Assembly: GCA_951802425.1 (NCBI GenBank)
Contig: OX637795.1
Span: 3,824,501 to 3,888,500, forward strand
Reading direction: 5' to 3'
DNA length: 64,000 nt
From: Clavaria fumosa
Lineage: Eukaryota; Basidiomycota; Agaricomycetes; Agaricales; Clavariaceae
The notes beneath the pieces are model-generated. The model worked only from the letters and a program-made list of their open reading frames with translations. It did no database searches and had not been told where the DNA came from. Below, in pieces: positions 41,698 through 50,488 of the stretch (the stretch's first letter is position 1; every line of letters begins with the position of its first letter). The position numbers and the translations under genes are program-made.

Positions 41698-44600
41698 TTA
41701 AGCTTCACCGGAGATTTTCGAGGATGAACCATGGGCCTTCCTCTTCTTAGCAGTCATCCAGACAAACTCTGGATGGGTGTCATGAAAGTGTCTGATTGCC
41801 TCTCCCGCGTGTCCCAATTCCTTCTCTGGTTTCCACATGTCTTCGTTTGGTCCATATCCTTCCCATCCGACTAGGTACTGTTTCTGACTTCGCCATAGCC
41901 GTCCATCCTTGATTTCACCAATCTCGTATTCCTCCTCTCCCTCCACTTCCACTGGTGGCGGTGGGGGTTCTACTCGTCCTGGAATCATCGATTCTTCGTA
42001 TGGATATAGCAGGGAGATGTGAAACACTGGGTGGACCCGAATCGAGGTTGGTAGTTCCAATTTGTAGTTGACGTCAGAGAGAACTTCAATGACCTCAAAT
42101 GGTCCTAGTCGTCGATCGGCCAGTGTCTTACTGGGGGCTGTGGTGGTGATATTTCTGGCATCTAACCACACCTTCTGTCCTAGTTTAAATGGTGATTCTT
42201 TCTGACGGTCCTTGTCGTAGTACCGCGCCATTTGTTCCTGAGACAGCTTCATAGCTGCTCTCAGTTCGTCCTGTACCTGATGGAGATGGCTGACTACTTC
42301 CTCCGCCTTGGGCACCCCTGTATCCTTTCCTGTGTCAAATGTCATCCTTGGATGATATCCCCTCGCAGCATAGAAGGGAGATTGCTTAGTGGTGGTGCTA
42401 ACGTTGTTGTTGTAGGCGAATTCTGCCATTGGCAGGTAGTGGCTCCAGTCATTCTGTCGATAGCGACAGAAGAGTCGTAAGTATTGCTTTAAGGTCTGAT
42501 TGATTCGTTCGGTCTGTCCATCTGTCTGTGGGTGGTATGCAGTGGAATAGGCCCCCTGTACGCCTAATTTCTTGAACACTCCTCTCATCAGCTTGGATGT
42601 GAATTGTGTTCCTCGGTCTGAGATCATCTTCTCTGGGACTCCATGCAGCTTCCAGACATGTTGTAAATACAAGTCAATGGTCTCTTCTGTGTCAATGTCT
42701 GACTTGACTGGGATGAAATGTGCTTCCTTGGTTAGATGGTCTGCTACCACCCAAATCCCATCGTATCCTGCCGACTTAGGTAATTCCACGATGAAGTCAT
42801 TGGTGGCCACCTGCCAAGGTCGTTCTGCTGGTGGAATGGGTCGAAGTTCCCCTCTGGGCTTCTGCGCCCAGTTCTTCTTCCGATTGCAGGTGTCGCAGGT
42901 TTCTACGTAATGCTTGATGTACTTGGTCATCCCTGGCCACCAGTAGTTCCGGGAAATAAGTTCCATTGTCTTGTAGACCCCTGGATGGCCTACCTCCAGT
43001 GAGTCGTGGTGCAGTTTAACCAGATCTCTTCGTATCCCTGGGTTGTCTGGTACGCATACCTTCCCCTGGAAGAGTAGCAATCCATCTTCCAGGTTCCAAT
43101 CTTCCAGTCCTTTTCGCAGTTGCCGTGGTCCCATCTTCAGGAGTTTCATTGCTTCCATCACCTCCGGGTCGTATTCTACTTCCTTCCTAATTCGTTTCCG
43201 AATAGGGTGATCCTGGAGGCTTGAAGCATGTCCTCTCTTCATGGCACAGATCCTAATCCTTTCTGGTTGTAGCACCTCTGGGGAGTTCAGCTGTAGGACC
43301 TGCCATCCTTGGTTGTCTGGAGTTTCTGGCTTATGGTCGGGCCTCCGTGATAGTTTGTCTGGCTTCCCTCCCAGTCGTCCAGGTCGATGCTTGATCTCGT
43401 AGTCAAATCGTGTCAGGAATAAACCCCACCTCGCCTGTCTCCTAGTGAGTGTCTGCGCTCCCCCAAAGTATTGCAAGTTCTGATGGTCAGATAGAATGGT
43501 TACCCTGTGTCGTGCCCCTTCCAAGTAATGTCGCCACTGCTTAAGAGCCAGAATGATAGCCAGTAGCTCCTTGTCGTAAATCTGGTAGTTTCTTTCAGCG
43601 GCATTCATTGCTTTTGACATGAAGGCTATTGGGTGCACATTCCCATCCTCTCCCTTCTGTGACAATACTGCTCCGACTGCAAAGTCTGAAGCATCACACT
43701 CTACTACATAGGGCTCCTCCGGATTTGGGATGATCAAGACAGGGGCGTCCTTGAACTTATCCTTGTACTGTCTGAATGCTTGTCTTTGTTCCTCTCCCCA
43801 TTCAAAGACCTTCCCTTTCTTCAATAGACTAGTCAAAGGTCTGACCTGTTCAGAGTACCCTTTGATAAACCTTCGGTAGAAATTGCCGAACCCCAGGACT
43901 TCCTGTATCCCCTTCACAGTTGTTGGTTCTGGCCAGTCCATGATCGCCTGTACCTTTGCTGGATCCATTCTGATTTGATTGTGTGAAATCAAAAACCCTA
44001 AGTATTCCGTCTCTCCACGGAAGAACTTGCACTTCTCTGGTTTACAGAATAGGTCATTCTCTTGTAGTCGTCGAAGCACCTCCAGGACTGTCGTCACATG
44101 CTCCTCTCTTGTCTCTGAGAATATCAGGATGTCGTCCAGGTATACCACCACGTTGGCCATATCTTGGAATATGTCGTGCATCATCCGCTGGAAGGTTGCC
44201 GGGGCGTTACACAGTCCGAACCCCATAACCTCCGGTTCATACAATCCTTCCTCAGTCACGAAGGCAGCCTTGTACTGGTCTCCTTTCCTTACCCGGACGT
44301 TATTGTATCCCCACCGTAAATCCAAGGCCGTGAAGTAATAGGCCAAGGCCAGCTTGTCAAGTAAGGTCTGAGTCAAGGGTAGTGGGAATCGATCCTTGAT
44401 GGTAATTGCATTCAGCTTCCTATAATCAACCACTAACCTCAGGCTACCATCCTTTTTCTTGATGAAGAACACTGGTGAGGCTGCTGGTGACCCTGGTCCT
44501 TCTGACTTCCTGATGTACCCTTTGGCTAGGTTCTCGTCCAAGTACTCCATCAAGGCTTCTCTTTCTTTCGGGGACATAGCGTACTTCTTGGAGTTAGGTA

Positions 44601-45522
44601 AGGGTGCTCCTTCCTCCAAGTTTATTGCGTGGTCCCATGGTTTCCTCTCGGGAAGTCGTTCTGATGCCTTTTGTTCGAACACCTTCCTGTACCTTCGAAA
44701 CTCCTTGGGTACCATTTCTTCGAACGTCCGTACCTTCTCTTGTCGAAGTACCTGCTCTGCTATTTGCTGTGACTTGGTAAACCCTGCCGCAATTTGCATG
44801 ATCCTTTCTGTATCCGTAACCTCGAACACTTGGTCTCCCTCTTCGGGTTGGTCATCTTCATTGGGTTCTTCTTCTTCTCCCTCTAGACATTCAGTGGTGT
44901 CTTCGAATTCCTTCATCAACCTCTGAAAGGTGTCCCTTGCATTTATTCCTCCAAAGCTCATTGTCACTGGGGTATAGCGCCTCCCTTTCTCTTTCGTGCA
45001 GCTCACCGGGCACTTGGAGAATGTGAACTTCCCTGTCCTCCAATCTATGGTTGGGTTGTGTTTCCTCAACCAGTCGATTCCTATGATGACGTCTTCGACC
45101 CCTATGTCTGCTATCAATAGGTTCTCCTTTGATTCATGCCCCTGTGCCTTCAGGGTCGCCTTCACTTGATGGGTGATCTTCCCGATCTGGTTAGGGGTCC
45201 CATCAATATTGGTCAGGGAAATTGCCTTTCTGAGGTGCTGTCGCCTGAATCGCTTGGCCAGTCTTGGGGATATGAACAGACTTGAGGCCCCACTGTCCAC
45301 CAGTGCCCTTACCTTAGTATTTATTCTCTCAGTCTCCAGCATGATGTCAAGATAAATATGGTCATCATTTGGGACTGATCGAATAAATACAGGTGCAGAC
45401 TCTGGGGTACTATAGGTCGAAGAGTTTGTGGGTCCTCCCTTCAACCTTCCTGAAAATCCTCTTCTTTCTTGGTTTCTTCGTTTGCTGTTCCTCGGATTTG
45501 CATTCTCTGTCGTTGAGGACAC
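41698..45522 (-). CDS. pol: Element B copy 2 pol: protease, RT, RNase H, integrase, chromodomain
   Basis: A 1274-codon frame. Protease ALVDSGASSLFI (near residue 75), RT with VVDYRKLN and catalytic VYLDDILIF, RNase H ECDASDFAVGA and SDHQNLQYF, integrase zinc region (HHDSLEVGHPG...CDTC), D,D,E motifs (TNDFIVEL, SDRGTQFTS, GQTERINQT), GPF region and a chromodomain (EYEIGEIKDGR...YLVGWEGYG...DMWKPE). The frame opens with GTG, not ATG, and overlaps the end of gag by 82 nt in the -1 frame, so -1 frameshifting is the likely route. No classical slippery heptamer is obvious. All catalytic residues are present. Confidence 0.94.
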   Translation of the reverse strand: MSSTTENANPRNSKRRNQERRGFSGRLKGGPTNSSTYSTPESAPVFIRSVPNDDHIYLDIMLETERINTKVRALVDSGASSLFISPRLAKRFRRQHLRKAISLTNIDGTPNQIGKITHQVKATLKAQGHESKENLLIADIGVEDVIIGIDWLRKHNPTIDWRTGKFTFSKCPVSCTKEKGRRYTPVTMSFGGINARDTFQRLMKEFEDTTECLEGEEEEPNEDDQPEEGDQVFEVTDTERIMQIAAGFTKSQQIAEQVLRQEKVRTFEEMVPKEFRRYRKVFEQKASERLPERKPWDHAINLEEGAPLPNSKKYAMSPKEREALMEYLDENLAKGYIRKSEGPGSPAASPVFFIKKKDGSLRLVVDYRKLNAITIKDRFPLPLTQTLLDKLALAYYFTALDLRWGYNNVRVRKGDQYKAAFVTEEGLYEPEVMGFGLCNAPATFQRMMHDIFQDMANVVVYLDDILIFSETREEHVTTVLEVLRRLQENDLFCKPEKCKFFRGETEYLGFLISHNQIRMDPAKVQAIMDWPEPTTVKGIQEVLGFGNFYRRFIKGYSEQVRPLTSLLKKGKVFEWGEEQRQAFRQYKDKFKDAPVLIIPNPEEPYVVECDASDFAVGAVLSQKGEDGNVHPIAFMSKAMNAAERNYQIYDKELLAIILALKQWRHYLEGARHRVTILSDHQNLQYFGGAQTLTRRQARWGLFLTRFDYEIKHRPGRLGGKPDKLSRRPDHKPETPDNQGWQVLQLNSPEVLQPERIRICAMKRGHASSLQDHPIRKRIRKEVEYDPEVMEAMKLLKMGPRQLRKGLEDWNLEDGLLLFQGKVCVPDNPGIRRDLVKLHHDSLEVGHPGVYKTMELISRNYWWPGMTKYIKHYVETCDTCNRKKNWAQKPRGELRPIPPAERPWQVATNDFIVELPKSAGYDGIWVVADHLTKEAHFIPVKSDIDTEETIDLYLQHVWKLHGVPEKMISDRGTQFTSKLMRGVFKKLGVQGAYSTAYHPQTDGQTERINQTLKQYLRLFCRYRQNDWSHYLPMAEFAYNNNVSTTTKQSPFYAARGYHPRMTFDTGKDTGVPKAEEVVSHLHQVQDELRAAMKLSQEQMARYYDKDRQKESPFKLGQKVWLDARNITTTAPSKTLADRRLGPFEVIEVLSDVNYKLELPTSIRVHPVFHISLLYPYEESMIPGRVEPPPPPVEVEGEEEYEIGEIKDGRLWRSQKQYLVGWEGYGPNEDMWKPEKELGHAGEAIRHFHDTHPEFVWMTAKKRKAHGSSSKISGEA

Positions 45523-46811
45523 TCACGAGCAAGGTGTCCTTTCTGGTCGCAAATAAAACATGTTCCTTCTTTGAGTCGTCTCATCCGTTCTGCTGGGGCG
45601 AGTCTCGAGGCTTTGATTGCTACTCTGTTCATGTCTCCCCTAGCTGTCTCTCCTTTGAAGGGTTGTCTGGGCATCTTCCAGACTGGTCCCCTTTCTCTGA
45701 TTCTTGTTAGGATACTCTGTTCATATTGAATGGCCACTCCAAGCAGTCCGGACACCGTCTCTGGTCTCTCGACATGCACCAGGAGATCCTTGATTGCTGG
45801 TTTCAATCCGTGGTAGAACATCTCTCCTAAGGCGATTTCATTGTATCCACTTGGTACTGACCATCTGGTGAACATGGCGTGGTACTCGGATACTGTCTTC
45901 TCCTGTCTGAGTTCCCTGAGTTTTGTTCTGGCCATCTGTGGTTCATTGATGGGACCCCAGAGTTTGGCAGCTTCCTCAAGGAGTGCGTTCCAATCGTTGA
46001 GAAAGGGATGTGGCTGCGGGGTCCCTATTGTTGTCAATAATCCATAGGCCCAAGTCTTCACTACAGGTCCTTCAAACCATCGCAGGAACTGCAGGCACCT
46101 TGCTTCGTCTTGACCAGCTCCAAAATAGAATGGGTATGCTGCGAAATATAGGTATGCCTGTACCACGAATGGTCCCCAGTTCTCTCGCTCTCCATCAAAT
46201 GGGACAGGGGGTGTTGGCTTTGGTGGTTTAGGTATTCCTATCCTCTCTGGCATTCCGATCATTCCTGGGTATCCTCCTCCTGGTGGGCCCCCTCCTGGTG
46301 GGCCTCCTCCTGGTGGGCCTCCTCCTGGTGGGCCCCCACTTGGTGGTTCCCCTCCTGGCGGTCTCCTCCCGAATGGTTCACTCCCAGAAGGGTCCCTCCC
46401 TGGTGGACCTCCACCTGGTGGTTTGCTTCCGGTCCCTCTTGGTAAGGTGAAGGGGTTAAACTCTGCTGCAGGTGCAGTGCTTTCCTTCACTCCTTCGAAG
46501 GGATCTGTTAACATGGTGACCCTTCCTTTGCCCTTTGGTGCTGGTGTTGGTGTTGTCGGTTCCTGCTTGGGTATGAAGTATTCTCGTTCTGCGCTCACGG
46601 AGGTCTCCACCTCTGGTAGTCCCATCTTTGCCCTGTATTTGGCTTCTTCTTCCCTGTGTACAGCCATTTCGGCCTCGAACTCCCTTTCTCTTCTAAAGAT
46701 GTCTTCTTCCAATCCTGATGCCAGGACTGAAGTCTGTCTTTCTGCTGTATAGGCCGTGGCAATCTTTGCCCCTCCCTTGCTCCCTGGAATATCTTCTTTA
46801 ACGGAGCTCAT
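45441..46811 (-). CDS. gag: Element B copy 2 gag
   Basis: 456 codons from ATG (MSSVKEDIPGSKGG), which is the first ATG of the predicted RNA. Layout: charged N-terminus, Pro/Gly tandem array (GGPPGGGPPGGG, about residues 135-185, DNA 46265-46345), capsid-type domain (PFDGERENWGPFVVQAYLYF), and a zinc knuckle CFICDQKGHLAREC near the end. The start overlaps the end of ORF1 by 14 nt. Confidence 0.93.
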   Translation of the reverse strand: MSSVKEDIPGSKGGAKIATAYTAERQTSVLASGLEEDIFRREREFEAEMAVHREEEAKYRAKMGLPEVETSVSAEREYFIPKQEPTTPTPAPKGKGRVTMLTDPFEGVKESTAPAAEFNPFTLPRGTGSKPPGGGPPGRDPSGSEPFGRRPPGGEPPSGGPPGGGPPGGGPPGGGPPGGGYPGMIGMPERIGIPKPPKPTPPVPFDGERENWGPFVVQAYLYFAAYPFYFGAGQDEARCLQFLRWFEGPVVKTWAYGLLTTIGTPQPHPFLNDWNALLEEAAKLWGPINEPQMARTKLRELRQEKTVSEYHAMFTRWSVPSGYNEIALGEMFYHGLKPAIKDLLVHVERPETVSGLLGVAIQYEQSILTRIRERGPVWKMPRQPFKGETARGDMNRVAIKASRLAPAERMRRLKEGTCFICDQKGHLARECPQRQRMQIRGTANEETKKEEDFQEG

Positions 46812-47686
46812 CGGTATGACTTCTTCTTTCGTGCGGGTTCCTGCAAATGATCTCTATGATCCTTCCTTCCGGGTTACGCTCGATCTGTACTTCTGCTCTG
46901 AGTGCGTCAAGCCAGGTGATTGGGTACCCTAGGTTGGCGTAGTCTTGGTGTTTAAACTCGAGTGCGGGTACAAATGAGATGACTGGATTTCTTTCTCGCT
47001 CTGCTATCCCTTCCTGGGCAGCGTATAATACTTGCAGGTTCCGATGTGCAGTTCTCCTCTGAATGCTTCTGGGGGGTATTACTCTCCCTAAGGGTCGTGT
47101 CCACAATACTGCGGCGTCTAAGACTCGTCCCACTACGTTCTGTTCCAAATTGGTAACAGAGATATCTGAATCGTCTGGGTCAACGTGTCTTCTTCTTCTT
47201 CGAGGTAGTCTCTCTCGTCTTTCTTCAGAGGTGTCTGTGGTCTCCCAATCTGGTTCTCTCTCTCGCTCTAGGCTTACTGAAGAGCTTCGATCTTGTGTCG
47301 GGCTTGTGACAGCAAAACCCCTTTGGTGTGCAAGGGTAGAGCGAAGGGTCTGTTCAGTTTCTAATGCTAGTCGATAGTCCTGGCGGACTTGTCTCTCGAT
47401 GTACAGGGAATACTCCTGCAGTAGTCAAAGTGTCTGGTAATAAGTCTGGGGATTGGCTCGGAGTAGTCGGTCCTTTATCCAAGTCCTTGTATACCTTTGG
47501 TAATACTCGAACCGATAGAGGTTCTGCTCAATCGATGGGTGGCTGGTGAAACTCTCAGGAGGGATGACTTGCGACCTTAAGGGTGGGAAGACGAATCCTT
47601 CCAGTGCGAAGTTCTCAGCAGCGACGTTTGCTGTCAGACTTAGTTGAGGTCTCTCAAGTAAGTGTATAGACGAAAAGATCGAAGCT
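46798..47686 (-). pseudogene. Element B copy 2 ORF1: ATG-less frame spanning R-U5 and leader
   Basis: From the predicted RNA start (47686) to the gag ATG (46811) no ATG occurs in any frame, yet one frame stays open for about 295 codons apart from one CGA-to-TGA change (near 47427) that the 3' LTR lacks. The protein is helical and rich in Arg, Gln and Tyr, then Arg-rich (RERLPRRRR) and acidic, ending HTDELR inside gag. Between B1 and B2 I count about 6 synonymous and 2 replacement changes in the LTR part, so it may be translated, perhaps from a near-cognate codon. Alternatively it is a leader shaped only by ATG avoidance. It is called a pseudogene because of the stop. Confidence 0.45.
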
Positions 47687-47722
47687 AGGGTACATGTGGG
47701 TTGGTCTCAGGTCTTATATACT
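47283..47722 (-). promoter_or_regulatory. TATA, RNA start and self-complementary primer site of element B
   Basis: On the minus strand a GAGTATATAAG TATA box (47714-47722) is followed about 30 nt downstream by AGCTTCGATCTT (47686-47675). One base after the LTR end lies its complement (plus-strand AGCTTCGATCTT at 47283-47294), 12 nt exact. This matches Tf1-type self-priming and sets the RNA start near 47686. Confidence 0.75.
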
Positions 47723-49089
47723 CTAGCTATGGGCTGTACGTGATGTATGAGTCATTGATTAAATATCGGAATCTGATAGATGATCAGGAAAGCTGCGCGC
47801 TTGCACTGGAATGATGAGTCCGAGCAGTGTCGATCTTTGTTGGGATCCTTGTGATGATGATGTCATCTGCGATCAGATAGGGTCCCCGCTTCGATGCATT
47901 ATATCATGTCGGCTGCATCTGATCCTGTTGGGGATATGATCGGAGGGTTAGCTGATCTGTGATCGAGCTGTTCTGAGTCATGATCACTTGATCGATCGGT
48001 GTGATGCAGTGATCGAGTGAAACTGATCTTTGATCAGAGATCTTCTTAGGGGTGATCGTGTCTGGTGGATAGGGGTCTGCCTAATCGAGGTCGAGATCAG
48101 TCTGTGACGGTTATTGGATAAAAGGACGGTCCTCCTCCTCTCGCCGTCCCTTCAGAGTCTGCCTGCTATGTGCTTCCAAGGCCACCACCTTGTCGAGTTC
48201 TTCCACAGCTCCTCCCTCTTTGCTCCTCGTACTGGAATCAAGCTCTCTTGCGATACCTTCCACTGGTGGGTTCAACTCGTCCCTGCCGATGCGGACCTCT
48301 ACTGGGTCCTCGACCGATGCTTCGCCTGTGGGGATCCCTCCCACCTTGTCAAGGACTGCTCCTTGACCCAAGGTCCTTACCGACGTATCTGTGACCTTCT
48401 CGAGGACCCTCATGGTGAGTTAGCCGAGCTGCTTCTCTCTGTCTCCAGTAAGTCTGATTCTTTATAGATTGGGACTGGGCTCCTCCCCGCCCTCCCTCGC
48501 CAACTGTCTGGGCCACCACCCCTTGGGGTGACCAAGGTACTTGGTACCAAGGTGGGCAGGATTGGGCTGAGATTGGTTCTGGTCCTGTACATCCGGCTTA
48601 CCGTCCCCAGGTCCAGATCCCCAACCTCTGGATACCCCGTTGGTGGCGCCTCCTCCGTCGCCCTCCCTTCCTACCGTTGACCTCCCCCCCGCCTATTCCC
48701 CCCTCCCGTCTCCTACTCTGGACGACGGAGGTTCTCTCGGCGCTGTGCGAGATCTGCGAGAGGCTGCCCTGGAGGCGGGAATCTGGGATGGTCAGTTTGC
48801 CTCCCATCCCTTGAGGGTAGCTCTCGGGTTCGTGGGTGAGTCTGATTTCTCAGACTCTTCAGATGAGTCGTGGGAAGAGGAGTCTTGGGGGTCTGAGTAC
48901 GGCACCTCGGGCTCCTCCCTTGATGAAGAGGGGTCTTGGCTTTCTTTCGTGTAGATAAGTATTGTACTTATCTTGCGATAAAATATATAGTTGGGGTTTA
49001 GCCCCTTGTTCACCTGATTTGCATGGTGTTCCTTAAGTTAAAGGATTGAAATTTGCTGGCCTGGTAGTACGGATGACGCTTTCATGACA
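47296..49089 (-). repeat. 5' LTR of element B copy 2
   Basis: 1794 bp, U3 about 1403 nt and R-U5 about 391 nt by the predicted start. It differs from the 3' LTR at about five C/T or G/A sites. Confidence 0.97.
48168..48954 (+). CDS. LTR-encoded antisense zinc-knuckle protein (B2, 5' LTR)
   Basis: Exon 1 48168-48447, intron 48448-48610, exon 2 48611-48954. Identical by eye to the 3' LTR copy at 40764-41550. In this position it runs from the 5' LTR away from gag, towards the flanking leader of element A. All comments on the other copies apply. Confidence 0.65.
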
Positions 49090-49094
49090 GTGGG

Positions 49095-49519
49095 GCCCAA
49101 ATGGTGTCCCAGGTGGTCGCTCCACAACTCCTAATGAGTTGCCCGTGCGCCCTTCTGACAATGGTCACAGAGCAAGGGCCCTGTCCACTGGACCAGGAAA
49201 CTACAGAAAGACTATGTAGGGGCCTTTCCTTGCCCTGTACACTACACGATTCACTGGTACGTAGCTGTAAAACAAAGTTCCGGGCCTTGGGCACTCGGTA
49301 TCACTTGGGGAGGGTCACAGTTGACTTCCTCCTGGTCTGGTCACGTGTATCTACACACAGTAAAAATTTCGCGCGGTTCTGTTACACACCGCGGGCAGGG
49401 TAAAGGAGAAGAGGATGATAGGGGCTGAGCTGTGACAACGTGTCACAGTTTGAAATTAAGGGTCCAGGCTAGCCGGGTTAGGACACGGGGCTAGGGCGGA
49501 CAGGCAGATCTTAGTATTA
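49095..49519 (-). other. Element A copy 2 leader, upstream part
   Basis: Non-coding. It carries the conserved CTGTGACA hairpin near 49431-49449 and the primer site 49508-49518 next to the LTR. A 100-codon plus-strand frame here is a by-product; the homologous frame in copy 1 is also non-coding leader. Confidence 0.9.
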
Positions 49520-49809
49520 TATCAGACTGGGTCTCACACAACTTAAGCGTAAGGTCATGACGACAATACTAAGATAAGGGGAAAAGGGTACAAGAATGGA
49601 AAAGACGTAGTATATATAGCGAACGCTTCGGCATTTGCCGGCGTTCCCACGCTCGGACCTCTCGGATCACGTGATGCGCCTAGGCCCAGGTCATGTGATC
49701 TTATGATTATGTAATCTGACCACAGCCACAGGTCATGTGACCTTCCAACAACCCTCCCCAGTTTCTCCACAACTGCACTTTGGGATGGCTTACATAAGCG
49801 ATCCTAACA
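49520..49809 (-). repeat. 5' LTR of element A copy 2
   Basis: 290 bp. It differs from the 3' LTR at two sites (GCTTCGGC/GCTTCAGC and AAGCGATC/AAGCAATC), both CpG transitions. Confidence 0.95.
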
Positions 49810-49814
49810 CTGAC

Positions 49815-50160
49815 ATGGAACGTTGGGTGGATTCTCCTCGACTTTAATGAGTCGGGGAGCTCCAGCTCGTACGTAGACGATTCCGGTCTACATGACCGTA
49901 TTGGGTATGGCCCAATAAACTTCGGCATGAGCTTTCTAGCTCGTTTTTTAGGGAGATTCAAGTTCTCCGTTGAGAGGTAGACTAATTCTCCCTCTCTAAA
50001 CGGGTGCTCTGCCCGTCTATGCTGGTTAGCGTAAAACGTTTGGTGGATGCGACTTTCTATAATCGCGTCGTGCGCCATTGCCAGGTTGAGCGTGGCTTTC
50101 TCCGCGAACATCCGTACCCCTCTGGGCACCGCCCGGAGGTCGTCTGGCAACTCTGCCATC
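49815..50160 (-). pseudogene. pol: Integrase C-terminal region of element C
   Basis: Minus-strand sequence with AEHPFREGELVYLSTENL and FIGPYPI (GPY motif) and RIHPTFHVS. It is separated from the integrase core by a hAT MITE (50169-50480) and from the chromodomain by element A copy 2. Confidence 0.85.
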
Positions 50161-50168
50161 ATCTGGGG

Positions 50169-50480
50169 TAGGCTTGGTCATGAGTCCCAGTCACTCACAG
50201 ATCTCCACAGGTAAACTCGTGGGAAAACCCATGAGTCAGGAAACTCGTGAGTCTGAGTTTGCCTACTGTGGGCTTTTTGAGGATCTTTGAGGATCTGAGT
50301 CAATGGTCTTGACAAGATTTTGGCTGGTGAATCATCAATTACTTGTGAGTACTTGTGAGTACTTGTCATGAGTACTCATGGGGATGAGTTTCCCACGGAT
50401 CCAAGTAAGGCCCCATGCACCATGAGTTACCCGCACACACGGATCCAGGTGATCCGCGAGTGCACTCGTGACCAAGCCTA
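50169..50480 (+). mobile_element. hAT-type MITE, copy 1
   Basis: 312 bp with terminal inverted repeats TAGGCTTGGTCA and target duplication ATCTGGGG (50161-50168, 50481-50488). The 8-bp duplication fits the hAT superfamily. The interior has repeated CTCATGAG/CTCGTGAGT-type motifs. It has no coding capacity. The sequence is identical by eye to copy 2, in the opposite orientation. Confidence 0.92.
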
Positions 50481-50488
50481 ATCTGGGG

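Larger units (their letters stand above)
39892..49089 (-). mobile_element. Element B copy 2: Ty3/gypsy chromovirus, near intact
   Basis: LTRs of 1794 bp (39892-41685, 47296-49089) differ at about 5 sites, so this is the youngest large insertion. Target duplication GTGGG. gag (456 codons) and pol (1274 codons) are open. It is inserted in the leader of element A copy 2. Unusual points: very long LTRs with an antisense gene, an ATG-free leader with a long open frame, and a self-complementary primer site. Confidence 0.97.
35003..49809 (-). mobile_element. Element A copy 2: Ty3/gypsy chromovirus, apparently intact except for nested B2
   Basis: LTRs of 290 bp (35003-35292, 49520-49809) differ at about 2 sites. 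The target duplication is CTGAC at 34998-35002 and 49810-49814. Without nested element B the length is about 5.6 kb. gag and pol are open. It was inactivated by the insertion of B2 in its leader, not by point decay. Confidence 0.95.

Noticed and set aside
49101..49403. 100-codon plus-strand frame in the element A leader
   Set aside because: It overlaps untranslated leader, has no domain, and runs against the element.
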